A stretch of 64,000 nucleotides of DNA from Leptospira selangorensis. GTDB taxonomy: Bacteria; Spirochaetota; Leptospiria; Leptospirales; Leptospiraceae. Shown piece by piece: positions 39,734 through 49,030 of this stretch (its first letter is position 1; each line of letters opens with the position of its first letter). Location of the stretch: the NCBI RefSeq assembly GCF_004769405.1, contig NZ_RQES01000024.1:124001-188000 (forward strand), read 5' to 3'. Made by a program: the position numbers and the translations under genes. The notes beneath the pieces are model-generated. The model did no database searches. It was not told the DNA's origin and saw only the letters and a list, made by a program, of their open reading frames with translations.

Positions 39734-40354
39734 TTATTTTTTCCTTTTTCCTTTCGATTTGGATCTTTCTAATAAATTTTCGAATGATCTATTTGCTCTA
39801 TAATCCGCTTTAGGATCTTTTAAAAATCGTAAGGAAGTATGATGTACTAAATAGATCCCGCATAGTTCCCAGACAAATTGGTCCAAATCCAGGTCGGATC
39901 TTAATTCCCCCAGATCCACACAATCTTTTGTGAACTTCTTTAAAAGAGCTCTCCATTCCGATTCCATGGACAATAGTTTTTCTCGGACTGGACCTTTTGA
40001 ATCATCCAATTCGAAGAGTCCCGCAGCAATAGGGCATCCTCCGGGAAGTCCTGCTTTTTTGGACCAACCCATCCAATATTTTACCAAGGAACGAAGTCTA
40101 GGCAGTCCTTCCTTGGATCTTAATGCCGGCTCTAAAACTTTTGATTTAGAGAACTCTACAGTATGATCTAAAATGGAGATTTGAATTTCTTCTTTGGAGC
40201 CGAAATGAGCAAATAAACCGCTTTTGGACATGCCGGAAAGTTCCGCCAAAGGACCAAGGCTTAAACCTTCGAGGCCTGATCTGCTTACTACCTGGAGTCC
40301 TTTGTCTAAAATACGATTCCTAGTTTCTTGGCTAAGTTTTCCTCCAGAGATCAT
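39734..40354 (-). CDS. TetR family transcriptional regulator
   Basis: 206 aa. The N-terminal helix-turn-helix is clear (RNRILDKGLQVVSRSGLEGLSLGPLAELSGMSKSGLFAHFGSKEE). The ligand domain contains GGCPIAAGLFELDD, close to the GCPxA motif of the other TetR subgroup in this window, and the protein ends in a Lys/Arg-rich tail. It is first in an operon with two small membrane proteins. A 12-bp palindrome lies just upstream of the start. Confidence 0.88.
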   Translation of the reverse strand: MISGGKLSQETRNRILDKGLQVVSRSGLEGLSLGPLAELSGMSKSGLFAHFGSKEEIQISILDHTVEFSKSKVLEPALRSKEGLPRLRSLVKYWMGWSKKAGLPGGCPIAAGLFELDDSKGPVREKLLSMESEWRALLKKFTKDCVDLGELRSDLDLDQFVWELCGIYLVHHTSLRFLKDPKADYRANRSFENLLERSKSKGKRKK

Positions 40355-40365
40355 AAATAAAAAGA

Positions 40366-40377
40366 ACGACCGATCGT
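40366..40377. promoter_or_regulatory. Candidate TetR operator
   Basis: ACGA / TCGT arms around CCGA, 12 bp, beginning 12 nt upstream of the TetR start. Its position suggests autoregulation; binding is not shown. Confidence 0.4.
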
Positions 40378-40422
40378 GCTATTTTTTCAAGAAAAATATA
40401 TCGAATCGAAAGGATTTTAAAA

Positions 40423-41253
40423 TTAAAGAGTAGCGATCTTTCTTGGGTTTTTGGTCAGAACTTCCGGTATAGGAAGTCCCACACCGCCTAGAGAGCGGAC
40501 TTGTTTTCCGTTGATAAATAGTCGGATCCCTCTAAGCTCCGAATTTTCTAGAATGCTGTAACAGATCTGGTCCACTCTATCTTTCAGAAGTTCAGGGCCT
40601 GCTCCAGCTTCGAAATCAGGGCCAAGATAAAGTTTTAATACTCCATTTTCCACGGAGTATTCTTTGGAATATTCCATTTTATTAGGAAGTGCATTCAGAA
40701 CACCCTGGGTTTTTTCATCCGAAGAAGGTCCCTTGGTGAGTTCTTTCAATATAAATAGGATCTTATCCCCATGATCGAATTTTCTTTTTAGCTGAACCAG
40801 TCTAGAGTGACTTTTGTTTCCTCTTCCATAAAACTTCAAAAAGTAAAGTTTGATCTCTCCGGGAGAATGATCCAAACGAATTTTGGGAGAAGGTCCGGTA
40901 GGTCCGGGTTTAGGCATTTCTACGATAGGGATAAACATTTCTTCCGGATCGTTTGAATCGGAGGTAATATCTTCAGAAGAAGAGTTTTCTCCATTCTGCA
41001 TTAACTCTGTTAAAATTTCATCTTCTGCCTGGTCCATTACCTGTTCGTGGGTTTGTTTCCCTTTGTTCTCGGAAGAAGAAGGAGATAATGGATTTGTTTT
41101 TCCGATCGTATTAAATTTTGAAAAGAAAGAAGGGGATTCTTGTCCGGGGGAGGATGTACTCTTATTCCCCATAGACTTATCCAATAAAACTAGAACGAAT
41201 AGAGCCCCTGTCAGGATATAAAGAAGCGATTTAAGTTTATCCGATTCGGGCAC
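40423..41253 (-). CDS. GerMN-domain protein, membrane anchored
   Basis: 276 aa. One N-terminal membrane span (residues 9-26) is followed by a Ser/Glu-rich disordered linker to about 125, then a GerMN domain (IKLYFLKFYGRGNKSHSRLVQLKRK, LTKGPSSDEKTQGVLNALPN, LKLYLGPDF, then VDQICYSIL). The domain was named for a spore-germination protein but is widespread in envelope-associated proteins of non-sporulating bacteria. Its role in Leptospira is unknown. It sits just upstream of the TetR gene on the same strand. Confidence 0.82.
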   Translation of the reverse strand: MPESDKLKSLLYILTGALFVLVLLDKSMGNKSTSSPGQESPSFFSKFNTIGKTNPLSPSSSENKGKQTHEQVMDQAEDEILTELMQNGENSSSEDITSDSNDPEEMFIPIVEMPKPGPTGPSPKIRLDHSPGEIKLYFLKFYGRGNKSHSRLVQLKRKFDHGDKILFILKELTKGPSSDEKTQGVLNALPNKMEYSKEYSVENGVLKLYLGPDFEAGAGPELLKDRVDQICYSILENSELRGIRLFINGKQVRSLGGVGLPIPEVLTKNPRKIATL

Positions 41254-41310
41254 AATACAATTTTCGGCTGATCCGGAAACTGCCTTCTCACTTTTTCCGC
41301 AGAAAAGAGA

Positions 41311-41982
41311 TTAGAATATTCGATCCAGATCTTCCAATTGGGCCAGACTCACTTCCCAATCCGGGATTTCCCCCTCAGGAGCGTGGCCATAGGCACAGAA
41401 TGCGAAAGGGCTACCGTTTTTGCGGGCCGCCTCATGGTCGGAACTTCTGTCCCCGATCATCAGGATCTCTTCCGGGGAATATGAATAATCTCGGATGTAT
41501 TTTGCAACTATGTCCGGCTTGGTTTTGATCGTTTCATTGTCCAAAACCACGATTGGGTCGAATAAGGGTAGGATCCCGGAAACTTCCAGGATGGTTTTGA
41601 CATAGGGCATTCTACCATTGGAAGCGGCCAAGATTTGGTACCCCTTATTTTTGAGAGAGGTGACAGTTTCTTTCACCTTGGGGTAGAATTCACCTTCTCC
41701 TTGCCGGATCTTGGACACTAAAAGTTCCAGGACCGAGTCGGAGATCTGGTCTCTTTCTGACTCTTTGAGTTGTGGAACCAGGTTCAAAAAGATGGTTTTG
41801 ACCGGTTTTCCGATCTCCAGCATAATCCTTTCTCTGTCAGGAACCTCGAGTGGGATCTGGGAGTTTACCGAAAATCTGCGGATTGCTTCCGCATAGGTTT
41901 CTAAGATGATTCCTTCAGAAGAAAATAGGGTTCCGTCCACATCGAAGGCAAGTGCGCGGACCCGTTTGGGATTCCAATCCAT
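41311..41982 (-). CDS. HAD-superfamily phosphatase (phosphoglycolate phosphatase-like)
   Basis: 223 aa from ATG 41982. The frame is open to 42126, but that extension is Pro-rich and would overlap the divergent radical-SAM gene. Motif I FDVDGTL (D14, D16), motif II AASNGR, the lysine in KTKPD and motif IV IGDRSSDHEAA are in HAD-IA order with a helical cap between motifs I and II. Substrate is unknown; phosphoglycolate, pyrophosphate or a sugar phosphate are typical. Confidence 0.85.
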   Translation of the reverse strand: MDWNPKRVRALAFDVDGTLFSSEGIILETYAEAIRRFSVNSQIPLEVPDRERIMLEIGKPVKTIFLNLVPQLKESERDQISDSVLELLVSKIRQGEGEFYPKVKETVTSLKNKGYQILAASNGRMPYVKTILEVSGILPLFDPIVVLDNETIKTKPDIVAKYIRDYSYSPEEILMIGDRSSDHEAARKNGSPFAFCAYGHAPEGEIPDWEVSLAQLEDLDRIF

Positions 41983-42062
41983 TAGCAAGACAATAGTTTT
42001 GGCCGGGGAATTCGAGGCATTCCTTTTTTCCTTCGCTTGATTTTCCCCGCGCGGGCATAAGG

Positions 42063-43355
42063 ATGGGAAAAGAGTTCCGGATGGAGAGATTGGGGAAAAA
42101 CCGGGGAATAGCGGATCTAGAGTCACCAGCTGATTCTAGAAAGAGTTTATATTCTTCTTTTGCCTGGACGGATTATAAGGCCCAACTCCAAAAAAGGATC
42201 AGGGCAGAAGACCTTTCCAAATATTTTCATTTAACCGAATCCGAAAAGATAGGAATCCAAGAAACCATTCGATTGAATGTAGGAACTACTCCTTATTATC
42301 TTTCCCTTTCCGATCCTAACGATCCGAATTGTCCCATCCGAAAAATGATCGTTCCGAGAAGAGAAGAATCCTTCTTCTCTCCGGAAGAAACATTAGATCC
42401 CTTACATGAAGAAGATCTTTCTCCCGTAAAAGGGCTCACCCATATGTATCCGGATCGAGTATTACTTTTTTCGAATCATGAATGCTCCGTATATTGTAGA
42501 CATTGTATGAGAGGAAGAAAGGTTTCCGATTCTTCTGAAAGAATGGAAACTGGGGATTTGGAATTATGTTTTGATTATATTCGAAATCATCCTGAAATTT
42601 CGGATGTAGTGATCTCCGGAGGAGATCCTCTCAATCTTTCCGATTCCAAAATAGATTGGATCTTGGAAAATTTAGAAAAAATACCTCATGTAAAAATTTG
42701 CAGGTTGGGAACTCGAAATCCAGTCACACTTCCTATGAGGATTACGGCTGATCTATGTAAGATCATAGAATCCCATAATACGGATCGTTTATCTATTTTT
42801 TGTAATACTCAATTCAATCATGAAAAAGAATGCACTTCCGAGGCAAAAGAAGCGATCCTAAAACTTTTAAAAGCTGGAGTAAGTGTAGGGAACCAATGTG
42901 TGATCCTGAAAGGTATCAATGACGACGGAGAAACAATGCTCAGGCTGCATCGAAAACTTTTGGAACTCAGAATTCGTGCTTATTATATGTATGATCCGGA
43001 ACTGATCCCGGGTTCTCGAGGTTTTAGGACCCCACTGGCAAAAGGTATTCAAATTATTGAATATATGCGAGGAAAAGTTGCCGGTATGGGAATTCCTCAG
43101 TTCGTGAATGATCTTCCTGGTGGTGGTGGAAAGGTGAGTCTTGGCCCGAATTGGTATCTAGGATTTCACAGACCTTCTCGAAATCATGTGTTCCGATCTG
43201 CAGTAAGAGGGACTTATCATCTCAGCCCAGAGCCGATCGACAGTGAATACGAGGAATTTTATCCTGAGATCAGCGAAGAAACTTGGTCGAAGTTACTACA
43301 GAATTCCTATTCAGCGTTTAAGGGCCTTGGTCCTTTAGGAGAATTTGGAAAATGA
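42063..43355 (+). CDS. Lysine-2,3-aminomutase-family radical SAM enzyme
   Basis: 430 aa; M7 (42081) is an alternative start. The cluster motif CSVYCRHC (C141, C145, C148) follows YPDRVLLF, the PLP lysine lies in PGGGGK (K357), and two aspartates at positions expected to hold the side-chain amino group of lysine are present (D311 in YMYDPE, D350 in [10 protein letters not shown]). It should therefore move the alpha-amino group of lysine or a close relative to the beta carbon. Its length suits KamA/AblA rather than short EpmB. It overlaps the ATP-grasp gene by 4 nt, and I see no EF-P modification gene nearby. Confidence 0.88.
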   Translation: MGKEFRMERLGKNRGIADLESPADSRKSLYSSFAWTDYKAQLQKRIRAEDLSKYFHLTESEKIGIQETIRLNVGTTPYYLSLSDPNDPNCPIRKMIVPRREESFFSPEETLDPLHEEDLSPVKGLTHMYPDRVLLFSNHECSVYCRHCMRGRKVSDSSERMETGDLELCFDYIRNHPEISDVVISGGDPLNLSDSKIDWILENLEKIPHVKICRLGTRNPVTLPMRITADLCKIIESHNTDRLSIFCNTQFNHEKECTSEAKEAILKLLKAGVSVGNQCVILKGINDDGETMLRLHRKLLELRIRAYYMYDPELIPGSRGFRTPLAKGIQIIEYMRGKVAGMGIPQFVNDLPGGGGKVSLGPNWYLGFHRPSRNHVFRSAVRGTYHLSPEPIDSEYEEFYPEISEETWSKLLQNSYSAFKGLGPLGEFGK

Positions 43356-44467
43356 ATTCTGATTCTCCATCTGTTCTGATCGTTGCAGATATCCAAAATC
43401 CAAGTCTGGATCCAAAGGATACACAGGAATGGGAAGATCAGAGTTCCGTCCAAGAGATCAAACGTTGCCTGGAAAATTTTGGAGAGAAGGTGGAGATCAT
43501 TGAATTTCCGTCGAAGCTACTACAAAAACTCTCTGATTATTCTAACTTAGAGCCGCAAAATCGGCCTGTTCTATTTCATTTGGTAGAAGGTTTTCGCTCT
43601 CGGAATAGAGAAGCTCTTCTTCCCGGGCTCGCAGAATATTCGGGATTTCCTCATACTGGTTCTGATGCTTATGCTCAAAATCTGAGTTTGGATAAACATC
43701 TTTCTAAATTGTTCTGTGCGTCTGCAGGTGTTCCTACTAGCCCTTGGATGATTTGTGAGAAAGATTCTGTCGAAGATACTACAAATCTGGCCCGGAATAT
43801 AGCGCGGAATTCGGATTCCGTGTTCCGCGGTGTTAGACTTCCCTTGGAATCTGAATTTCCAGTTTTCTTCAAACCTAGATTCGAAGGTTCAAGCCTTGGG
43901 GTGGGGGAAGAAAACCTGATCTCAAACCAAGCTGACTTAAATCAATTCCTCCAATCAAAATTTAACGAATACTCCTCTTGGATCTGTGAAACTTATTTGC
44001 CGGGTGAAGAATGGACAATGGCAGTTATAGGTTCGCCGACTTACGGATACAAGGCAAGCATGGTCGCAAGGATCGGTTTAGAAAATTCTACCGAAAAAAT
44101 TTACGGAGAAATCACTAAGACCAAATTGAGTATGCCTGAGAAATTATATTTCGATCTGGATAAAGAAAGATCGGATCTTATTCAAAAAAATTCATTAGAA
44201 TTATGTAAATTACTCAAAACTTCCGGAGCTGTCCGTTTGGATTGGAAGGCGGATGCGGAAGGAAAACCTATGTTCTTGGAATGGAATTTAACTCCGGGAT
44301 TATCTTCTTTTTATAGCGCTTTTCCTATCTGTTATTCGGAAAGTTTCGGGACCTATTCGGATCTGATGAAAGAATTATTGGAAATCGCAAGGGAAGAATT
44401 TTTAACGGAAAGATTTCTCTATTCCAAACTGAAAAAAGAAAAACAAACTACCGGGATCGACGGATGA
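43352..44467 (+). CDS. ATP-grasp ligase related to D-Ala-D-Ala ligase
   Basis: 371 aa. Ddl-like blocks: [44 protein letters not shown], lysine K174 in [14 protein letters not shown]297 in VRLDW, and the metal pair E310/N312 in FLEWNLTPG. The protein should form an amide or peptide bond using ATP. It is not a normal Ddl: the N-terminal domain differs, and its place between an aminomutase and a haem-oxygenase-like protein points to a specialised amino-acid substrate. Stop/start overlaps of 4 nt on both sides show tight coupling. Confidence 0.85.
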   Translation: MNSDSPSVLIVADIQNPSLDPKDTQEWEDQSSVQEIKRCLENFGEKVEIIEFPSKLLQKLSDYSNLEPQNRPVLFHLVEGFRSRNREALLPGLAEYSGFPHTGSDAYAQNLSLDKHLSKLFCASAGVPTSPWMICEKDSVEDTTNLARNIARNSDSVFRGVRLPLESEFPVFFKPRFEGSSLGVGEENLISNQADLNQFLQSKFNEYSSWICETYLPGEEWTMAVIGSPTYGYKASMVARIGLENSTEKIYGEITKTKLSMPEKLYFDLDKERSDLIQKNSLELCKLLKTSGAVRLDWKADAEGKPMFLEWNLTPGLSSFYSAFPICYSESFGTYSDLMKELLEIAREEFLTERFLYSKLKKEKQTTGIDG

Positions 44468-45141
44468 AAACGTTTCGAGAAGAATTAATAGATCAGGTCA
44501 AATATCATCCTGTATTGACCGCAAATTTATGGTTGGAAGAGAAAGAGGAACGGATGGAACATTCCGATCTTCTTCTTTGGTTGAAGCAGGAATATTTTGT
44601 GTCTGTGGAATTTGTGAACTGGTTCTTAAATACTGCGGCTCTTACTAATTTTGTGCCATCTAAAATAGTCTTAGTGCAGAATATCTGGGAAGAATTAGGA
44701 GAAGGTAAAGAAGAAGATTCACATGTTTCTATCCTTCGAAAATTTCTCTCTGAAATGGGCGAGGTAGTGACCGGGGAAGATATACTTCCTGAAACTGCAG
44801 CTTATTTGGATTTGATGAAAAGAATTACTACCACAGACTTTTATTCGGCTCTTGGGGCTCTCGGACCTGCGAACGAGTATCTTCTAAAATTAGAATATTC
44901 CAGAATGTACAAGTCTTATTCTGATCTAAAATCCAGGATTACTCTTCCGGAAGGAAAATTTTTCCAAGTGAATCTGGAAGCGGACGAATCTCATTCCGAA
45001 AAAATGTTTAGATTGATAGAAACTGTTGCAACTGATCCTGAAAAAATGCAAAAGGTAAGAGAAGGGTCTAAACTTGCATTGGATGCACGTTTAGTATTTT
45101 ATGAAGGTTTAAAAAAGATAATCTCTCCGATTTCTCTTTAA
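44464..45141 (+). CDS. Haem-oxygenase-like diiron protein (HDO / PqqC-like fold)
   Basis: 225 aa, all helical, no signal peptide. The pattern fits the HDO superfamily (CADD, UndA, BesC, SznF relatives): E80 and H87 seven residues apart in [12 protein letters not shown], a helix with E144 ([10 protein letters not shown]), then D174-x2-H177 in NLEADESH. Where most members have H-x3-D-x2-H, the first His is Asn170, so one iron ligand may be missing or replaced. HDO enzymes use O2 on amino acids, fatty acids or nitrogen groups. It is the last gene of the coupled trio. Confidence 0.75.
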   Translation: MKTFREELIDQVKYHPVLTANLWLEEKEERMEHSDLLLWLKQEYFVSVEFVNWFLNTAALTNFVPSKIVLVQNIWEELGEGKEEDSHVSILRKFLSEMGEVVTGEDILPETAAYLDLMKRITTTDFYSALGALGPANEYLLKLEYSRMYKSYSDLKSRITLPEGKFFQVNLEADESHSEKMFRLIETVATDPEKMQKVREGSKLALDARLVFYEGLKKIISPISL

Positions 45142-45485
45142 ACTTTAGAACGAATCGATTTTAATAAGCTCATAAAAAACATTCCGAGTATCGGAACCAA
45201 GGGTAAATAAAGAAGGGGAGAAACCCATCTCCATCCCTTTAAAGAATGAGAAAGTTTTCGGACTGCAAAAAAACCGGGATGTCTTATATTTCCGGAGACG
45301 AATTGCACATTACCCGCAACTAATTTAGGTTCTAAACTTGGATGTATTTCTTTTAAATCTTCAGGAGATAGATCTCTAAAACTTACAAATTTTACATTTT
45401 TATCCAAGGATAGTTTAGAAAGTTCAGAAGCGAGACCTGAACAAAATCCACAGTCCCCATCATACAAAAATACATTCTGTTCCAT
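45138..45485 (-). CDS. DCC-family (DUF393) protein
   Basis: 115 aa with the D-G-D-C-G-F-C signature at the N-terminus and a hydrophobic [14 protein letters not shown] segment near the C-terminus that may associate with the membrane. It is the second DCC protein in the window. The ATG at 45485 touches the stop of the N-acetylglutamate-synthase-like gene, so the two are coupled. The 3' end overlaps the HDO gene by 4 nt on the opposite strand. Confidence 0.85.
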   Translation of the reverse strand: MEQNVFLYDGDCGFCSGLASELSKLSLDKNVKFVSFRDLSPEDLKEIHPSLEPKLVAGNVQFVSGNIRHPGFFAVRKLSHSLKGWRWVSPLLYLPLVPILGMFFMSLLKSIRSKV

Positions 45486-46663
45486 TAGGAATCGATCCGT
45501 TGTTTAGATTCTAAATCTTCCGGAAGGTTTCTTAAAAAATCGCAGACGGCAGGAATTTCTTTCTCTTTCAGTCCGATCCAAAAATAGATCCAGATACCTT
45601 CTTTTTGAAGGCCGCTACATTCTTTAGCATACCATTTGGAGATTGTGTTTTCTGCTCTGGCTCTCCAGAAAAGGACCGGTGCTTTTTTTAACATCTCATC
45701 CCAGATATTTCTTCCTACACCTTCACCTCTTGCGATCTCATTCACTGCGAATTTAGAAAGAAATGTTCCCCAAGGAGTATTTTGTAGAAGTGCACATCCT
45801 TTGTATTCCGACTCCAGAACGATCCCGGAAAATTCTTTATTCCAAAAACCTTGTTTTAATCCTCTTCCGAAAGAATCTTCTATCAAACCGTTCAATCTTT
45901 CGGGATCTATTTTTTGGAAATCCGTATGGAATTCTATTTTATTCTTTTTTCTTAATAGAGTTCCACTACCTTTGATGGTGAATAATTCTTTTAATAGGCT
46001 AGGGGCGGAGGTAATTGCGATCTGAAGATTCGGATCTCCGGTATATTCAAAGATCATTTTACATTCTTTGAATAATAATTCGTCTTCTTTTTGAAGAGTT
46101 TCAGTAGATTCGAAATCTAAGATGGAAATCTTTTTATCTTCAGAGTTATGGAGTCCACTTCTAGTCGTAAGAAGGATTAACTTTTTAGTTCTAAGTTCTT
46201 TGCATAAATTAGAAAGATAAGGATAAATTTCAGATCCACCCTGGTCTGTTACAAATACCGGGATCTTCTTTTCTTTTAAAGATGAAAGAACAGACTCCAA
46301 TGCTTGGCTCGGGTTTCTGAACCATTTTGCCGGAAGGTTCCTGGAACCGGGAAGTTCTTGTCCTTCTTCCAATGAGTCCTTGATAGACTCCAAACTGATC
46401 TTGGAAGCGGGGGAGCGATAGAATAAATTTGCGTAAGATACTCCGTCCTTCTCAAGAACGACTACAGGGAATAGCTGTAATTTTTGTAATAATTTTAAAT
46501 TGTATAAGAATGCTTCTGCAGACTCGGTCAAAGTCTCAGAGCTTGCATGGATGACCGCGAATTTTTCGGGCTCCAAGGACCTGAATAGTTTCAGGAACTG
46601 AAAACTGTCCTTGGAGTTTTCTGTGACTTCTAAAAGTTTGAGTAGGATCTCCTGGTGATTCAT
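45485..46663 (-). CDS. N-acetylglutamate-synthase-like protein (amino-acid-kinase fold plus GNAT)
   Basis: 392 aa. The N-terminal two thirds resemble a degenerate amino-acid-kinase domain ([50 protein letters not shown]). The C-terminal GNAT domain contains [13 protein letters not shown] and [14 protein letters not shown] blocks, then [17 protein letters not shown]. This arrangement is that of NAGS enzymes, which acetylate glutamate at the start of arginine synthesis. Assignment to argA is plausible but sequence divergence is large, so I leave the symbol empty. Confidence 0.75.
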   Translation of the reverse strand: MNHQEILLKLLEVTENSKDSFQFLKLFRSLEPEKFAVIHASSETLTESAEAFLYNLKLLQKLQLFPVVVLEKDGVSYANLFYRSPASKISLESIKDSLEEGQELPGSRNLPAKWFRNPSQALESVLSSLKEKKIPVFVTDQGGSEIYPYLSNLCKELRTKKLILLTTRSGLHNSEDKKISILDFESTETLQKEDELLFKECKMIFEYTGDPNLQIAITSAPSLLKELFTIKGSGTLLRKKNKIEFHTDFQKIDPERLNGLIEDSFGRGLKQGFWNKEFSGIVLESEYKGCALLQNTPWGTFLSKFAVNEIARGEGVGRNIWDEMLKKAPVLFWRARAENTISKWYAKECSGLQKEGIWIYFWIGLKEKEIPAVCDFLRNLPEDLESKQRIDS

Positions 46664-46681
46664 CTCTCCCGGGAGTCTGGT

Positions 46682-49027
46682 TTAGTCGATCCGGTAGGCA
46701 ACTAATTTTCCTTTTAACTTTGCGATGGTGACTGATTGTTCTTTATCAGACTTCAGTTTTAAGAAGCCTAAAAGGGAAGGATCTCCTGCCACTAACGCCA
46801 CATAGGATCCGGAGAAATTCTTTTTCAAGGCTTCTCCCCAACTGGAATAGAGTTCAGAAACGGATTCCTTATCTCCCAAACGAACTCCGTAAGGAGGATT
46901 GGTCACAATTTTTCCTTCTTTGAAGCTAAGATTTTCATCCAATTCTTCTGCGGAAGCAACCTTCCAGCGGATCAGGTCTGCGACACCGGCTTCTTTCGCA
47001 TTCTTTTTTGCGAGTTCAATTGCATCTTCTGAAATATCCGAACCGAAGAGTAGGATCTCCTTAGAGGCCCATTCTTCTTTTGCTTTGCATGGTCCAAAAA
47101 GCCTAGTGAAAATAGAAGATCTGGATAAACTTTTATAATTCACCCAGCCCCCGTTTCTCATTCTAAGTGCTGCTTCTATCAATAGAGTTCCAGAACCGCA
47201 GAATGGATCGTACAATGCTTCTCCAGGTTTCCAACCTGAAAAACGGAGTAATGCTTGTGCCAGAGTTTCTCTGAGCGGAGCTTCTCCACCTTCTCTTCCA
47301 TGCCCCCTCCTTTGTAAAGGTTGAGCATGTAATGCCACAAATAATTTTACCTGGTTCATTCTGGAACGAAGATAGAATAATACCTCAGGTTCTTCACGAT
47401 CCGCTTCAGGAAGCTCCAGGCCTTGTGCTCTGAATCTATCAAAGATCGCGTCTTTTAGACGATAAGTTGCATAACGTGAATCTTGCAGATTATCTTTTGT
47501 TGCAGCATCTATTCTAAACTTCGTTTTAGGAGAAAGTAGTTTTTCGAAAGGGAACATTGCTGCTACTTCGTATAGATCATCCGGTCCTTGTATATCAGAC
47601 CAAGAAGACAATTCAAAGCTGATCCCGGAAGAAATTCCCGAACTCAAACAGAAGTCCCTGACTTTTTTAGAAGGTCCTTGGAAGAAAACTCCTCCTCTAT
47701 TATCGGAGAGGATTTCTAAGCCCGCGTCCTTTACTTCTTCTTTTAATAAGAATGCAAGGCCATCTCCGCATGACGCGTGATAGGTGAGTGCTTCCGGTCT
47801 ATCGAATTCAGAAAGAGAGAGTTTTGCCGACTGCCAGCCTGCACGGATACCTTCTCTGAAATTATCTTCTTCATATGGGCGTGTTGGACGTTCTGAACGA
47901 AATCCTTCTTTTCCGCGAGGTGAAAAAGGTCGTCTTTCCCCACGATCGGAGTCGCGAGAGAATGGCTTTCTATCTCCGCGGTCTGAATCTCGAGAGAAAG
48001 GTTTTCTTTCCCCACGATCTGAATTACGGGGAAATGGTTTACGGTCGCCACGATCGGAAGAGCCTTCGTTGTAGGAACTCCTACCTTCTCCTCTTGTATT
48101 TCTGGAAAACGGTTTTTTTTCTCCGCGGTCGGAGTCACGAGAGAATGGCTTTCTTTCTCCTCGATCGGAGTCACGAGAGTATGGCTTTCTTTCTCCTCGA
48201 TCTGAGTCACGAGAGAATGGCTTTCTATCTCCGCGGTCTGAATCTCGAGAGAAAGGTTTTTTTTCCCCACGATCTGAATTACGGGTGAATGGTTTACGTT
48301 CGCCGCGATCAGAGGATCCTTCGCCGTAGGAACTTCTACCTTCTCTTCTTGTATTTCCTGAAAAAGGTTTTCTTTCTCCTCGATCGGAGTCACGAGAGTA
48401 TGGCTTTCTTTCCCCGCGATCTGAATCACGAGAGAAAGGTTTTTTTTCCCCACGATCTGAATTACGTGTGAATGGTTTACGATCGCCACGATCGGAAGAA
48501 CCTTCGTTGTAGGAACTCCTACCTTCTCTTCTTGTATTTCCTGAAAAAGGTTTTCTTTCTCCGCGGTCTGAGTCGCGAGAGTATGGCTTTCTATCTCCAC
48601 GTTCTGAATCACGAGAGAAAGGTTTTTTTTCACCACGATCTGAACTGCGGAATGGTTTACGATCTTCTCTCCCCGAGTCTTTTTCGCGGTAAGGTTTTCT
48701 GTCATCGTCCGAAAATTTACGATTTCCGGAACGAGAGGGAGAAGAAGGTTTGCGATCATTTCCAGAGCGAAAAGGTTTGGAAGCTCCTCTCTCTTTTGGT
48801 TTGTCGGAAGAATATCCTGACTTAGAATTTCCGTCTTTGGAACGATAAGGTTTTTCTGAATCGCCTCTTTCTTTAGAGCGATAAGGTTTACGATCTGAAT
48901 CTCGATCGGAGCTCGAGTTTTTTGAGCGAGTCGGTTTTGAAAAAGATGAACCTGATTTATTAGCAGGCCCCTTCTTGCCATAACCGGAAGAAGGGGATTT
49001 TTTAGGGGATGGTTTTTTGGAATTCAA
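46682..49027 (-). CDS. THUMP-domain RNA methyltransferase (RlmL/YcbY-type) with long Arg/Ser repeat tail
   Basis: 781 aa. The C-terminal part (about 408-781) has the THUMP region (YHASCGDGLAFLLKEEVK through RDFCLSSG) and a methyltransferase with DPFCGSGTLLIEA and NPPYGVRLGD, typical of enzymes that make m2G in 23S rRNA or tRNA. The N-terminal 400 residues are disordered: a Lys/Ser-rich start, then 17 copies of a 12-residue unit DRGERKPFSRDS (about 128-370). Three copies of a GRSSYNEGS insert separate blocks. The tail probably binds RNA like RGG-box proteins, which is inference. The gene was probably expanded by slippage. Confidence 0.88.
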   Translation of the reverse strand: MNSKKPSPKKSPSSGYGKKGPANKSGSSFSKPTRSKNSSSDRDSDRKPYRSKERGDSEKPYRSKDGNSKSGYSSDKPKERGASKPFRSGNDRKPSSPSRSGNRKFSDDDRKPYREKDSGREDRKPFRSSDRGEKKPFSRDSERGDRKPYSRDSDRGERKPFSGNTRREGRSSYNEGSSDRGDRKPFTRNSDRGEKKPFSRDSDRGERKPYSRDSDRGERKPFSGNTRREGRSSYGEGSSDRGERKPFTRNSDRGEKKPFSRDSDRGDRKPFSRDSDRGERKPYSRDSDRGERKPFSRDSDRGEKKPFSRNTRGEGRSSYNEGSSDRGDRKPFPRNSDRGERKPFSRDSDRGDRKPFSRDSDRGERRPFSPRGKEGFRSERPTRPYEEDNFREGIRAGWQSAKLSLSEFDRPEALTYHASCGDGLAFLLKEEVKDAGLEILSDNRGGVFFQGPSKKVRDFCLSSGISSGISFELSSWSDIQGPDDLYEVAAMFPFEKLLSPKTKFRIDAATKDNLQDSRYATYRLKDAIFDRFRAQGLELPEADREEPEVLFYLRSRMNQVKLFVALHAQPLQRRGHGREGGEAPLRETLAQALLRFSGWKPGEALYDPFCGSGTLLIEAALRMRNGGWVNYKSLSRSSIFTRLFGPCKAKEEWASKEILLFGSDISEDAIELAKKNAKEAGVADLIRWKVASAEELDENLSFKEGKIVTNPPYGVRLGDKESVSELYSSWGEALKKNFSGSYVALVAGDPSLLGFLKLKSDKEQSVTIAKLKGKLVAYRID
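47918..48646 (-). repeat. In-frame 36-bp tandem repeats inside the methyltransferase gene
   Basis: Seventeen units of about 36 bp encode DRG-(E/D)-(R/K)-KP-(F/Y)-S-R-(D/N)-S variants, grouped into higher-order blocks separated by GRSSY-(N/G)-EGS inserts at 48071, 48325 and 48509. Two of the inserts contain the palindrome GTAGGAACTCCTAC, the core of the intergenic repeat family. Read in other frames the repeats stay open, producing long spurious frames on both strands. Confidence 0.9.
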
Positions 49028-49030
49028 TGC

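Noticed and set aside
41983..42126. N-terminal extension of the HAD phosphatase
   Set aside because: Composition differs from the domain, it would overlap the divergent radical-SAM gene, and the motif I start at 41982 suits the family length.
47918..48646. Regular repeats that might look like a CRISPR array
   Set aside because: Units are contiguous, in frame and coding, without unique spacers of constant length.
47743..48981. A 412-residue open frame on the minus strand in another frame of the repeat region, and several plus-strand frames at 47784-48825
   Set aside because: They arise because the 36-bp repeats lack stops in other frames; composition is unnatural and the THUMP-methyltransferase frame explains the sequence.
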